Made by a program: the position numbers and the translations under genes. Positions 27,257 to 36,429 of a stretch of DNA of 64,000 nt are shown here, piece after piece. The notes under the pieces are model-generated. The model saw only the letters and a program-made list of their open reading frames with translations, did no database searches and was not told where the DNA came from. The stretch lies in NCBI RefSeq assembly GCF_001544835.2, contig NZ_FCNX02000003.1, positions 248,001-312,000 of the forward strand, in the 5' to 3' direction. This stretch comes from Caballeronia fortuita (GTDB lineage Bacteria > Pseudomonadota > Gammaproteobacteria > Burkholderiales > Burkholderiaceae). Every line of letters begins with the position of its first letter. The first letter of the stretch is position 1.

Positions 27257-28102
27257 ATGGAACAAGACAAGGGCACGCCGTCCGTCGATGGCGTCGCACG
27301 ATTCGGCCGTCTGCTACTGACGGGCGCCGCGGGTGGCATCGGCCGCGCGATCCGGCATCGTGTCGCCGAATTTGCGGAACGCGTGCGCATTTCCGACTTG
27401 CCCGGCGTCCTGCCGCACGACGCCGCGCCTCACGAAGAACTCGTCCCGTGCGATCTCGCCAACCGGCAGAGCGTCGATGCGCTCGCAAGGGATTGCGACG
27501 CGATCGTCCATCTCGGCGGCGTGTCGGTCGAGCGTCCCTTCGAAGAGATTCTCGAAGCCAACATCAAGGGCGTGTTCAATCTCTACGAAGCCGCGCGACG
27601 TCAGGGCGTAAAGCGCATCGTGTTCGCGAGCTCGAATCACGTGACGGGTTTCTATCGGCAAGACGAACGAATCGATGCCACCGCGCGCAAGCGTCCCGAC
27701 GGCTATTACGGCTTGTCCAAGTCGTTCGGCGAAGACATGGCGCAGATGTATTTCGACCGATACGGCATCGAGACGGTGAGCATCCGCATCGGCTCGGTGT
27801 TTCCGGAACCGAAGGACCGCCGCATGATGGCGAGCTGGATGAGCTACGACGACTATCACGACCTCTTGCGCCGCAGTCTATTCACGAAGGAGGTCGGCCA
27901 TACGATCGTCTTCGGCATGTCCGCGAACGCGCACACCTGGTGGGACAACCGCTGCGCCGCGCATCTGGGCTTCGTGCCGCGCGACTCGTCCGAGCAGTTC
28001 CGCGACAAGATCGAGGCGACGCCGCCGCCTTCGCCCACGGATCCGGTAGCGGTGCTGCAAGGGGGCGCCTTCACGACGACCGGCCCGTTCGACCCGGTTT
28101 AA
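27257..28102 (+). CDS. udh: Uronate dehydrogenase (copy 2)
   Basis: A 281-residue NAD-dependent enzyme very like characterised bacterial uronate dehydrogenases: GAAGGIG loop (23-29), HLGGVSVERPFEEIL, FASSNHVTGFY, catalytic Tyr151 and Lys155 in YGLSK, SIRIGSVFPEPKDRRMM and WWDNRCAAHLGF. It aligns more closely to known Udh than copy 1, which differs at several of these segments. ATG 27257 has GGGAGA upstream; ATG 27230 is less likely. The next gene is an ABC permease 103 bases on, so it may lead that operon. Confidence 0.9.
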   Translation: MEQDKGTPSVDGVARFGRLLLTGAAGGIGRAIRHRVAEFAERVRISDLPGVLPHDAAPHEELVPCDLANRQSVDALARDCDAIVHLGGVSVERPFEEILEANIKGVFNLYEAARRQGVKRIVFASSNHVTGFYRQDERIDATARKRPDGYYGLSKSFGEDMAQMYFDRYGIETVSIRIGSVFPEPKDRRMMASWMSYDDYHDLLRRSLFTKEVGHTIVFGMSANAHTWWDNRCAAHLGFVPRDSSEQFRDKIEATPPPSPTDPVAVLQGGAFTTTGPFDPV

Positions 28103-28205
28103 TGCATGCAAGATGCAGTATCACGGCATTCGTAGTATGTCGTCATACATCCCGCGCTGATCGCGGCCGATCCAGCGCCCAGACATCACAGGGACATTCG
28201 CCGCC

Positions 28206-28952
28206 ATGTTTTCTCTCGATTTCACACCGCTGCTGCCGTACTGGCCGACGTTCCTGCTAGGCGCATGGCTCACGCTCAAGATGACGTGCGTGGCAGTGTT
28301 CTTCGGTCTGATCCTCGGCATGCTGGTGGCGTTCGCCAAGCGCGCGAAGGTGCCGGTGCTGACGCGCGTGTGCATCGTCTATATCGAGGCGGTGCGCAAT
28401 ACACCGTTCCTCGTGCAGATCTTTCTGCTGTACTTCGGTCTTGCGAGCATCGGCCTGCGCATGCCGACGTTCGCGGCCGCCACGCTCGCGATGACGATCA
28501 ACATCGGCGCCTACGCGGCCGAGATCATCCGCGCGGGGCTGGAATCGGTGCCGCGCGGGCAGATCGAAGCGGCCGAATGTCTCGGGCTCTCGAAGTGGCG
28601 CATCGGCTGGCATGTGATGCTGCAACCGTCGATCGAGAAGGTCTATCCCGCGTTGACGAGCCAGTTCCTGCTGATGATGCAGGCTTCCGCGATCGCTTCG
28701 CAGATCTCGGCGGAAGAACTGACCGCCGTCGCGAACACCGTGCAGTCCGATACCTTCCGTTCGCTCGAAACTTACATCGTGGTCGCGGCGCTGTATCTCG
28801 CGTTGTCGCTCGTCATCAAGCTCATCGCGTGGGCCGTGGGCGAGCATATCTTCAAGCGACGCCGCGCGATACGACTCGCCGCGAAGCGCGCGGGCAAGAC
28901 GCCGCCCGATTCGCCGCGCATCGATACCGTGATTCCCGGAGGTGCGGCATGA
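28206..28952 (+). CDS. Polar amino acid-type ABC transporter permease 1
   Basis: A 248-residue inner-membrane permease of the HisM/GlnP family: TLKMTCVAVFFGLILGMLVA in the first helices, the EAVRNTPFLVQIFLLYFGL motif, and the coupling loop GLESVPRGQIEAAECLGLSKWRIGWHVMLQPS (EAA motif). About five membrane helices. It precedes a second permease gene with a 4-base overlap and shares the operon with ATPase and binding protein. Family members take up polar amino acids, but the neighbouring uronate dehydrogenase suggests a sugar-acid-like substrate. Confidence 0.88.
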   Translation: MFSLDFTPLLPYWPTFLLGAWLTLKMTCVAVFFGLILGMLVAFAKRAKVPVLTRVCIVYIEAVRNTPFLVQIFLLYFGLASIGLRMPTFAAATLAMTINIGAYAAEIIRAGLESVPRGQIEAAECLGLSKWRIGWHVMLQPSIEKVYPALTSQFLLMMQASAIASQISAEELTAVANTVQSDTFRSLETYIVVAALYLALSLVIKLIAWAVGEHIFKRRRAIRLAAKRAGKTPPDSPRIDTVIPGGAA

Positions 28953-29602
28953 GCGGCGGATTCACGTCGGCGCATCTCGCCTATCTGGTGCAGTCGATCG
29001 GCTGGACGCTCGTGCTTTCCGTGCTCGCGTTCGTGCTCGGCGGCATAGGCGGCTTCGTCGTGATGCTCGCGCGCATCTCGCCGCGCGCATGGCTCGCGCG
29101 CGTGGCGCTCGTCTATATCGAAGCGATTCAGGGCATACCGCTCCTTATCCTGCTGTTCATCGTGTACTTCGGCTTGTCGGTGTATGGCTATCAGGTGCCC
29201 GCGCTCGTCGCGGCCGGCCTCGCGCTGATGGTCTATTCCAGCGCGTATCTCGGCGACATCTGGCGCGGCTGTATCGAAGCGATGCCGAAGCCGCAATGGG
29301 AGGCGTCGGAGTGCCTCTCGCTCACGCGCTGGCAGACGCTGCGCCTCGTGATCATCCCGCAGGCGATGCGTCTCGCGCTGCCGCCGACTGTCGGCTTTCT
29401 CGTGCAGCTCATCAAGATGACGTCGCTTGCATCGGTGATCGGCTTCGTCGAACTGACGCGCGCGGGGCAGATCATCAACAACTCGATCTTCCAGCCGTTC
29501 CTCATCTTCGGGCTGGTCGGCGCTTTCTATTTCGTCCTGTGCTATCCGCTTTCGCGCTGGAGCCAATCGATGGAGAACAAGCTCAATGTCAGCAATCGTT
29601 AA
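28949..29602 (+). CDS. Polar amino acid-type ABC transporter permease 2
   Basis: A 217-residue partner permease: YIEAIQGIPLLILLFIVYFGLS, and the EAA coupling loop GCIEAMPKPQWEASECLSLTRWQTLRLVIIPQAMR. It starts within the stop codon of permease 1 (ATGA), and its end overlaps the ATPase gene by 17 bases, showing tight translational coupling. The two permeases probably form a heterodimeric channel. Confidence 0.88.
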   Translation: MSGGFTSAHLAYLVQSIGWTLVLSVLAFVLGGIGGFVVMLARISPRAWLARVALVYIEAIQGIPLLILLFIVYFGLSVYGYQVPALVAAGLALMVYSSAYLGDIWRGCIEAMPKPQWEASECLSLTRWQTLRLVIIPQAMRLALPPTVGFLVQLIKMTSLASVIGFVELTRAGQIINNSIFQPFLIFGLVGAFYFVLCYPLSRWSQSMENKLNVSNR

Positions 29603-30314
29603 GGTCGACGATATACACAAGAGCTTCGGCTCCAATCATGTTCTCAAGGGCGTGTCCTTCGAAGTCAACAAGGGCGAGATGATCGCGGTGATCGGCGCGA
29701 GCGGATCGGGCAAGAGCACGGCACTGCGATGCATCGACAGACTGGAGACAATCGATCAGGGCGAGATCGAAGTGTGCGGTATTCGCGTCGACGATCCGAA
29801 GGTCGATCTGCATCGCTTGCGCCGCGAAGTGGGCATCGTGTTTCAGAGCTATAACCTCTTTCCGCATCTAACGGTCGAAGAGAACATCGTGCTCGCGCTG
29901 CGCCACGTGAAGAAGATGTCGCGCGACGAAGCGCGTGGCATCGCGATGAACGTGCTGGAGCAGGTCGGTCTCGGACAGAAGGCCGATGCCTATCCCGAGC
30001 AATTGTCGGGCGGACAGCAGCAGCGTGTGGCGATTGCGCGTTCGCTCGCGATGTCGCCAAAGGTTATGTTGTTCGACGAAGTGACATCGGCGCTCGATCC
30101 GCAATTGACGGGCGAAGTGCTGCGCGTCATGGAAGACCTCGCGGCCGACGGCATGACGATGCTGCTCGTCACGCACGAGATGGCCTTCGCGAAGCGCGTG
30201 GCGGATCGCATCATCTACATGCATCAGGGCAAGGTATGGGAAGTGGGCGACGGCACCATGCTCGATGCGCCGCGCACGCCCGAACTGCGCGCATTCCTCA
30301 ATAACGGACTTTGA
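29586..30314 (+). CDS. Polar amino acid-type ABC transporter ATPase
   Basis: A 242-residue GlnQ/HisP-like ATPase. Walker A is GASGSGKST (about residue 36), the signature is LSGGQQQRVAIARSLA and Walker B VMLFDEVTSALDP with the catalytic Glu, and the switch histidine lies in VTHEM. All catalytic residues are present. The end of the gene is repeated as a 14-base tandem copy (30304-30331) that includes the stop codon. Confidence 0.93.
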   Translation: MSAIVKVDDIHKSFGSNHVLKGVSFEVNKGEMIAVIGASGSGKSTALRCIDRLETIDQGEIEVCGIRVDDPKVDLHRLRREVGIVFQSYNLFPHLTVEENIVLALRHVKKMSRDEARGIAMNVLEQVGLGQKADAYPEQLSGGQQQRVAIARSLAMSPKVMLFDEVTSALDPQLTGEVLRVMEDLAADGMTMLLVTHEMAFAKRVADRIIYMHQGKVWEVGDGTMLDAPRTPELRAFLNNGL

Positions 30315-30331
30315 TTGACGGACTTTGATTC
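30304..30331. repeat. 14-base tandem duplication across the ATPase stop codon
   Basis: ACGGACTTTGATTG at 30304-30317 is repeated as ACGGACTTTGATTC at 30318-30331. The first copy contains the last codons and TGA stop of the ATPase gene, so the duplication leaves the protein intact. Confidence 0.8.
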
Positions 30332-30366
30332 GACTAACGCAACATCGATAACAACGGAGACTTGAA

Positions 30367-31161
30367 TTGAAAGCAAAGACGATCATTGCCCGCGCGGCCC
30401 TCGCTGCGTTGATGATGGCAGGCGCGGCGCATAGCGCGATGGCCGACCAGCTCGACGACATCAAGAAGGCGGGCGTCGTGCGCGTCGCGATTGCGATCGG
30501 CACGCCGCTCTTCAGCTATGCGGACCAGAACCTCAAGCCCGCGGGTTCCGATGTCGATACTGCCGCAGCGCTCGCGAAGGACCTGGGCGTGAAGCTCGAA
30601 CTCGTGCAGATCACCAATGCCGCACGCATTCCGACCTTGCAGGCGAAGCGCGCGGACCTCGTGATCTCTTCGCTGTCGGTCACGCCGGAGCGCGCGAAAG
30701 TGGTCGATTTCTCGAACCCGTATGCGGTGATCTCGATCATCGTGGGCGGCGTGAAGTCGGTCAACGTGAAGGGCTATCCCGATCTCGACGGCAAGACCAT
30801 CGGCCTCACGCGCGCCACGGTGAACGACACGCTGACCACGCAACAGGCGAAGGGCGCGCAGATCCAGCGCTATGAAGACGATGCGACGCTCATCACGTCG
30901 ATGGTCACCGGCCAGGTGGACATCTTCTCGAGCACGCCTTCGAACCTCAAGGAGATGCAGGACCGCGCGCCACAACGCAACATCGAGATGAAGTTCGAGC
31001 AGAAGACATTCGATCTCGGCATCGCGATGAACAAGGATCAGCCGCGCCTCAAGGAATGGGTGAACAACTGGGTCGGTACGAACATGAAGAGCGGCAACCT
31101 CAACACGATCTACAAGAGGTATCACGGGCGCGATCTTCCGGAGAGCATGCGCAAAGGGTGA
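30367..31161 (+). CDS. Periplasmic binding protein of the polar amino acid-type ABC transporter
   Basis: A 264-residue family 3 solute-binding protein. The signal peptide KTIIARAALAALMMAGAAHSAMA is followed by DQLDDIKKAGVVRVAIAIGTPLFSY. The ligand arginine lies in TPERAKVVDFSNPY, and a D-P-Y-like second lobe follows. A TTG start at 30367 is supported by GGAGA 6 bases upstream and by the absence of any nearby ATG. It closes the four-gene importer. The ligand is unknown; a carboxylate is likely because this arginine binds the ligand carboxylate in relatives. Confidence 0.9.
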   Translation: MKAKTIIARAALAALMMAGAAHSAMADQLDDIKKAGVVRVAIAIGTPLFSYADQNLKPAGSDVDTAAALAKDLGVKLELVQITNAARIPTLQAKRADLVISSLSVTPERAKVVDFSNPYAVISIIVGGVKSVNVKGYPDLDGKTIGLTRATVNDTLTTQQAKGAQIQRYEDDATLITSMVTGQVDIFSSTPSNLKEMQDRAPQRNIEMKFEQKTFDLGIAMNKDQPRLKEWVNNWVGTNMKSGNLNTIYKRYHGRDLPESMRKG

Positions 31162-31234
31162 GCCGGGAAGTGCGTCATGGGCGGCTCGCTCGCTGCTCTC
31201 CGCCCGTGACGCCAGCGGCAATGCATCGCTTCTA

Positions 31235-31898
31235 ATGGACGCAGGTAAGCAAGCTGCTATCATGCCTAACCGGCAGCAATCGTACCTGCACCATGAGCAG
31301 ATCGACATCGTATGCGTCACCTATCGGCATGGCCCGAAACTGGAGACGTTTCTCAACTGTATGTTGTCTCAGACATCGCACGACTTTCGCCTCACCGTCG
31401 TTCACGATGGGCCGGACGCCGAGTTCGACCAGGTCGGTCACACATACGGAAGCAGACATCCCGAACTGATGCGCTTCTTCGCGACTCAAGTCCGTCATAA
31501 CGATTTTGGCCACACGCTGCGCGAATGGGGTATCGGCATGGCGGAGCATGAATGGCTCTTTGCTCACCAATGGCGACAATTACTACTGCCCCATATTCAT
31601 CGAAACTATGCTTGCCGCGGCTGCGCCGCTCGACGTTCCCGTCGTCATGTGCGACATGATTCATAGCCACGAAAACGCCGGCTGCCGACGCCAGCCCGCT
31701 TATTCATTTTTCGAAACGCGTCCTGAGCGCAGATCGATCGATATCGGCTGCTTCATCGCCAGAACGGAGCTTGCAAAGCGCGTCGGCTTTCGCGACAAAA
31801 CGCACGACGGCGACGCTACGTATTTCGAAGACGTGCTTGCATTAGGTGAAATCAAACAGGTGCGCAAGGTCAGCCAGGTTCTTTTCGTTCATAATTGA
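31235..31898 (+). pseudogene. Frameshifted glycosyltransferase-like gene
   Basis: The first frame reads QIDIVCVTYRHGPKLETFLNCMLSQ and HDFRLTVVHDGPD, a GT2-like start, to EWLF. The next frame continues LLTNGDNYYCPIFIETML, VVMCDMIHSHEN and DIGCFIARTELAKRVGF to a TGA at 31898. One extra base, or two missing, near 31556-31562 would join EWL and LLTNGDNYY, the expected glycosyltransferase core. Either a true inactivated gene or a sequencing error. The start is uncertain: ATG 31235 or 31262. Confidence 0.7.
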
Positions 31899-32158
31899 TC
31901 GCCAGCTTGCCAGCGAAGATCCATCGCTTACGATTTTGCTGGATTCGTATCCGGGAATCTGGTTGTATTCGTAATGTCGCTAGAGCGCCGCCCCAAGCGG
32001 CTCGCGCACTGTCGCGGACAATCCGCCATCCTCCGGCGTACACTTCTCCATGCTTTTTGAATCCTGCATGCATTGAGCCAATGCCCGATGCGCGGTGCAC
32101 GGTTTCGCATGCGGCGTCGTCATTTTTTAGACATCCTCCTCTCACCTTGGGAAGCATG

Positions 32159-33880
32159 ATGGCCAAAAACACGATTGCGGACTATCTCGCGAAGACGCTT
32201 GCGGCGGCGGGCGTGGAGCGCATCTGGGGCGTTACCGGCGACAGCCTGAACGGGCTGGCATTCAGCCTGGATCGCGTGGGCTCGATCCGCTGGATGCACA
32301 CGCGTCACGAGGAAGCCGCCGCATTCGCGGCCGGTGCGGACGCCGCCGCGACAGGCAAGCTCGCCGTATGCGCGGGCAGTTGCGGTCCGGGGAATCTGCA
32401 TCTGATCAACGGCCTCTACGATTGTCATCGCAATCATCAGCCGGTGCTGGCCATCGCGGCGCATATTCCATCGACGGAGATCGGGCTCGGCTTTTTCCAG
32501 GAAACGCATCCGCAAGAGTTGTTCAAGGAGTGCAGCCATTTCGTCGAACTGGTCTCGAATGCTTCGCAGTTTCCACGCGTGCTCGAACGCGCGATGCGCG
32601 CGGCGCTCGATCAGCGTGGCGTCGCCGTCATCGTCTTGCCGGGCGATGTCGCATTGAGCGAGGGGCCGGGCATCGAGCCGCGCTGGAGCGCGAGTGCGCC
32701 GGGCGCGATCGTGCCTGCCGATGCGGACCTCGACAAGCTCGCGGGTCTTCTGAACGGCTGCGAGGCGGTGACGATCATGTGCGGCAGCGGCGTCGCGGGC
32801 TCGCACGACGAGGTGGTCGCGCTGGCCGATACGCTCGGCGCACCCATCGTCCACGCGCTGCGCGGCAAGCAGTTCATCGAATACGACAATCCGTTCGATG
32901 TCGGCATGACGGGACTCATCGGCTTCAGTTCGGGCTACCACGCGATGATGTCCTGCGACACGCTGCTGCTGCTCGGTTGCGATTTTCCGTATCGTCCGTT
33001 CTATCCGCCGCAAGCGAAGATCGTGCAGATCGACTGGCGCGGCTCGCAACTCGGACGCCGCGCGCCGCTGGAAATGGGGCTCGTCGGCACGATCAAGGAA
33101 ACGCTGGCCGCGCTCTTGCCGAAGCTGCATCGCAAGGACGCGCGGCGTTTCCTGGAGAACGCGCTGAAGCACTATGCGAGCGCACGCAAGGACCTCGACG
33201 ATCTCGCGACGCCATCCGCGTCGGGACGTCCTATCCATCCGCAATATCTGACGAAGCTCGTCGATGAAATCGCCGATGAAGACGCGATCTTCACCGTGGA
33301 CGTCGGCACGCCGACACTCTGGGCCGCGCGCTATCTGACGATGAACGGCAAGCGTCAGTTGCACGGCTCGTTCAACCACGGCTCGATGGCCAACGCGATG
33401 CCGCAGGCGCTCGGCGCACAGGCCGCGAAACCGCAGCGGCAAGTGGTGTCGTTGTCGGGCGATGGCGGACTCTCGATGCTGCTCGGCGATCTTCTTTCCG
33501 CCGTGCAACTCGACTTGCCGATCAAGGTCGTCGTGTTCAACAACAGCCTGCTCGGCTTCGTGTCGATGGAGCTGAAGGCAGGCGGTTATCTCGACACCAA
33601 CGTCGATCTGAGCAAGACCGATTTCTCGCAGATCGCGAAGGGCGCGGGCATCTGGTCGGTGCGCGTCGAAGAGTCGGAGCAACTCGAAAACGCCTTGCGC
33701 GAAGCGTTCGCACACACGGGGCCGGCGGTCGTCGATGTCGTCACGTCCAAGCACGAACTCGCGATGCCGCCGACCATCGAACTGTCGCAAGCGAAGGGCT
33801 TCAGCCTCTATATGCTTCGAGCGATTCTGAGCGGACGCGGCGATGAAATCGTCGAACTCGCGCGCACGAATCTGCGTTGA
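32159..33880 (+). CDS. poxB: Pyruvate dehydrogenase (quinone) / PoxB-type ThDP enzyme
   Basis: A 573-residue thiamin-diphosphate enzyme close in length to E. coli PoxB (572). It shows [19 protein letters not shown], catalytic Glu in [15 protein letters not shown], the FAD-binding middle domain, and the ThDP motif [17 protein letters not shown] to FNNSLLGFV. The C-terminus has a helical tail with an amphipathic look. It oxidises pyruvate to acetate and CO2, reducing quinone at the inner membrane. ATG 32156 directly precedes 32159; either may start it. It is not in an evident operon; the 260-base gap before it carries no gene. Confidence 0.9.
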   Translation: MAKNTIADYLAKTLAAAGVERIWGVTGDSLNGLAFSLDRVGSIRWMHTRHEEAAAFAAGADAAATGKLAVCAGSCGPGNLHLINGLYDCHRNHQPVLAIAAHIPSTEIGLGFFQETHPQELFKECSHFVELVSNASQFPRVLERAMRAALDQRGVAVIVLPGDVALSEGPGIEPRWSASAPGAIVPADADLDKLAGLLNGCEAVTIMCGSGVAGSHDEVVALADTLGAPIVHALRGKQFIEYDNPFDVGMTGLIGFSSGYHAMMSCDTLLLLGCDFPYRPFYPPQAKIVQIDWRGSQLGRRAPLEMGLVGTIKETLAALLPKLHRKDARRFLENALKHYASARKDLDDLATPSASGRPIHPQYLTKLVDEIADEDAIFTVDVGTPTLWAARYLTMNGKRQLHGSFNHGSMANAMPQALGAQAAKPQRQVVSLSGDGGLSMLLGDLLSAVQLDLPIKVVVFNNSLLGFVSMELKAGGYLDTNVDLSKTDFSQIAKGAGIWSVRVEESEQLENALREAFAHTGPAVVDVVTSKHELAMPPTIELSQAKGFSLYMLRAILSGRGDEIVELARTNLR

Positions 33881-33898
33881 GCGGGCAAGCGCGGCGCG

Positions 33899-34414
33899 TC
33901 ATGCGCCGCGCAAAAACGCGCCGAGTTGATCCAGCGTGCCGCCATAACCTTGCTGAAGCGACGGACGCAAGTCGGCGAAAAAGCGTTGTTCATCCACACT
34001 CGCACCGAAGGGCTGCGCACGCAATGCAATCGACGTCTTGCCGTTCTCTTCGCTGAACGTGACGACGTTCTCGATCTCCAGCGGACACGCTTCGCTGAAC
34101 GGCGCGCGCGCGATGCCGCAGTGCTCGTTCGCAAACGAGTTGAGCCACACGATGCGCTCGCGCTCCACGATCTCGCGATAATTGAAGCGGCCCCACATCG
34201 CGGGCGCGCCAGCGAATGTCATCGCGTAATGAAAGAAGCCGCCTGGACGAAACTCGAAACGAAGCAGGTCCAGCGTGCAGCCTTGCGGACCCCACCATCG
34301 TGCGATCTGGCTCGCTTCGCTCCATGCCTGCCAGACGCGCTCGCGCGGCGCATCGAATACGCGGTTCATTTCGAAGACTACGCCTTGCGCGACCGTAGCG
34401 TTATCTTGCTGCAT
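33899..34414 (-). CDS. SRPBCC (AHSA1-like) domain protein
   Basis: A 171-residue START/SRPBCC-fold protein. It has the AHSA1 pattern VFEMNRVFDAPRERVWQAWSEASQIARWWGPQGC and FSEENGKTSIALRA. These proteins bind hydrophobic ligands; no reaction can be assigned. Its start overlaps the 3' end of the ArsR gene by 37 bases. This ArsR-SRPBCC pairing is common, and the two are cotranscribed. Confidence 0.88.
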   Translation of the reverse strand: MQQDNATVAQGVVFEMNRVFDAPRERVWQAWSEASQIARWWGPQGCTLDLLRFEFRPGGFFHYAMTFAGAPAMWGRFNYREIVERERIVWLNSFANEHCGIARAPFSEACPLEIENVVTFSEENGKTSIALRAQPFGASVDEQRFFADLRPSLQQGYGGTLDQLGAFLRGA

Positions 34415-34776
34415 GTTTTTCTTCCTTTCGATGTCGGTGGTTTCTTCGGCTGTGCTTTCGCGTTCGTGTTAAGCAAGGCATCGAGGCGGTCGAAGCTCGC
34501 ATTCCATAGCGACCGATACGCCTCCACCCAGTTCGCCACTTCAAAAAGCGGCGCGGGTTCGAGGTGGCAAGGGCGCGTCTGAGCTTCGCGCGTTCGCGAG
34601 ATCAACCCCGCGCGCTCCAGCACCTTGAGATGCTTGGAGATGGACGGCTGACTCATGTCGAACGGCTCGGCGAGTTCGTTCACGGTGGCGTCTCCGCCCG
34701 CGAGCCGCGCGAGGATCGCGCGGCGCGTAGGATCGGCGAGTGCCGCGAACACCTGACTCAAGTCCTCTTCGCACAT
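34378..34776 (-). CDS. ArsR family transcriptional regulator
   Basis: A 132-residue winged-helix regulator: LSQVFAALADPTRRAILARLAGGDATVNELAEPFDMSQPSISKHLKVLERAGLI is the ArsR core (residues 6-60, read as its separate motifs). It lacks the CxC metal motif of arsenic sensors, as usual for the type that pairs with AHSA1 genes. It leads a two-gene operon with the SRPBCC protein and is divergent from a hydrolase gene, which it may also control. Confidence 0.9.
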   Translation of the reverse strand: MCEEDLSQVFAALADPTRRAILARLAGGDATVNELAEPFDMSQPSISKHLKVLERAGLISRTREAQTRPCHLEPAPLFEVANWVEAYRSLWNASFDRLDALLNTNAKAQPKKPPTSKGRKTCSKITLRSRKA

Positions 34777-34908
34777 GACGGTTCGATGGCCGATTGGTTA
34801 TATAGCTGAAAGGGAATATAGATCGACGCCGCGCTTTGGTCAACTGCAGCATTGCGCCGCGTACATTATCCTCGTGCATCGACATTCGACGGATTCGAGG
34901 AACGCGCC

Positions 34909-35760
34909 ATGAGCGAATCGAAGAGTGACTTGCCGCTCGATCATGTTTTCGACTTCGAAGGACAAGCCGTGCGCTATGGCGTGATCGGCGAAGGAAGGCC
35001 GCTCGTGCTGGTGCACGGGACGCCGTTTTCGTCTCAGGTGTGGCGACGCATTGCGCCGATCGCGGCACGTTCGCGGCGCGTGCACTACTTCGATCTGCTG
35101 GGCTATGGCGCATCCGACATGCGCGAGGGACAGGACGTGTCGCTCGGCGTGCAGAACCGCGTCCTCGCTGCATTGCTCGAACACTGGAGCGCCGGCTGGA
35201 ACGGCGCGCTGCCCGACGTGCTCGCGCACGACTTCGGCGGCGCGACATCGCTGCGAGCCGCGTTGCTCGACGGCCGTGCGTATCGTTCGTTGATGCTCGT
35301 CGATCCGGTGGCCGTGGCGCCGTGGGGATCGCCCTTCGTGCGTCATGTGCGCCTGCATCAAGCGGCGTTCGCGGGCGTGCCGCCATACATGCATCAGGCG
35401 ATGCTCGATGCGTATCTGCAAGGCGCGGCGTATCGGAAGCTGCCCGAAGAGACCTTGCGCGTCTATACGCGGCCCTGGACGGGCGATGCGGGGCAGGCCG
35501 CGTTTTATCGGCAGATCGCGCAGATGGATCAGCACTATACGGATGAAGTGCAATCGCGTTATGGCGAACTGCAATGTCCCGTGTCGATTCTCTGGGGCGA
35601 GGAAGACGAGTGGATACCGGTGGCGCGCGGCGCCGAACTGGCGTCGCTGATTCCGGGCGCGCGCTTCACGCGCGTACCGGGTTCAGGGCATCTGATGCAG
35701 GAAGACGCGCCCGAGGCGATCGTCGGCGAATGGCTGACGTTCGCGCTCGAGGCTCGATGA
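34909..35760 (+). CDS. Alpha/beta hydrolase with aspartate nucleophile (dehalogenase or epoxide hydrolase type)
   Basis: A 283-residue alpha/beta hydrolase. The oxyanion region is LVHGTPFSSQVWRR. The nucleophile elbow reads AHDFGG, placing Asp108 where most family members have Ser; acid Asp233 (WGEEDEW) and His261 (GSGHLMQED) complete the triad. An Asp nucleophile is the mark of haloalkane and haloacetate dehalogenases and epoxide hydrolases. Halide-stabilising tryptophans cannot be assigned. ATG 34909 has GAGGA upstream. Divergent from arsR. Confidence 0.82.
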   Translation: MSESKSDLPLDHVFDFEGQAVRYGVIGEGRPLVLVHGTPFSSQVWRRIAPIAARSRRVHYFDLLGYGASDMREGQDVSLGVQNRVLAALLEHWSAGWNGALPDVLAHDFGGATSLRAALLDGRAYRSLMLVDPVAVAPWGSPFVRHVRLHQAAFAGVPPYMHQAMLDAYLQGAAYRKLPEETLRVYTRPWTGDAGQAAFYRQIAQMDQHYTDEVQSRYGELQCPVSILWGEEDEWIPVARGAELASLIPGARFTRVPGSGHLMQEDAPEAIVGEWLTFALEAR

Positions 35761-35766
35761 GCGCAA

Positions 35767-36429
35767 TCAGAAGCGATACGTGACGCCGACCTTGACGATC
35801 GGATAGAAACGCAGCTTGTCGGCCTTGTCCTGAAGGTCCTGCTTTTCCGCGTCGATGTTGTCCTGTCCCGCTTCCGCGACGATATCCGCGGGCACGTCCA
35901 GCTCGACGCGCGGACGGCCGAACGCGACGCCCGCATCGAAGAACGCGGAGAAGCCTTTTTGCGCGACCGGCGTATGTCCGAAGCCGATGCCGAGATACGG
36001 GCGCACCGTGGGGAACTTCGCCTTCGCGTGAATGCTCTGGCCGAACGTCGGATAGGCGATGCCGTTGATCGTATAAGTGCCGTTCATGCTGGTCGCGGTG
36101 GCATCGACATGATCGCCGCCGACGAGCGCGCCGGCCGTGAGGCGAAAGCCCACGGTGTTCGGTGCGGGAAAGAAGTCGATGTAGAAGCCGCCGTGATAGA
36201 TGCTCGCGGTGCCGTCATAGTGCAGGCCGCCTGCATCGAAATCATGGGAGAACTTCAGGCCGTTGAATTCGGCGCGCAGGTTGTCGCGCGTGCCGAGCGG
36301 TTCGGCGTAACCGATGCCGACACCTTCGGTGCCGATCTGGCCATAAATCTCGCGGGCGTGCGAGAGCGGAGCGGCAAACGCGGCGAGCGTGCCGATAGCG
36401 GCCGCGCAGACGGCCAACGACTTCTTCAT
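35767..36429 (-). CDS. Outer membrane beta-barrel protein
   Basis: A 220-residue exported protein. Signal MKKSLAVCAAAIGTLAAFAAPLSHA, then alternating aromatic and polar residues with repeated G-(F/Y) segments, ending KVGVTYRF, where the last residue is phenylalanine, the typical outer-membrane assembly signal. It has about eight strands by eye. I do not recognise a precise family; it resembles OmpW-like or YadA-unrelated small barrels. Start at 36429 by signal peptide. Confidence 0.72.
   Translation of the reverse strand: MKKSLAVCAAAIGTLAAFAAPLSHAREIYGQIGTEGVGIGYAEPLGTRDNLRAEFNGLKFSHDFDAGGLHYDGTASIYHGGFYIDFFPAPNTVGFRLTAGALVGGDHVDATATSMNGTYTINGIAYPTFGQSIHAKAKFPTVRPYLGIGFGHTPVAQKGFSAFFDAGVAFGRPRVELDVPADIVAEAGQDNIDAEKQDLQDKADKLRFYPIVKVGVTYRF

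Noticed and set aside
32120..33790. 556-residue minus-strand frame opposite poxB
   Set aside because: Antisense of a well-conserved ThDP enzyme; composition implausible for a protein.
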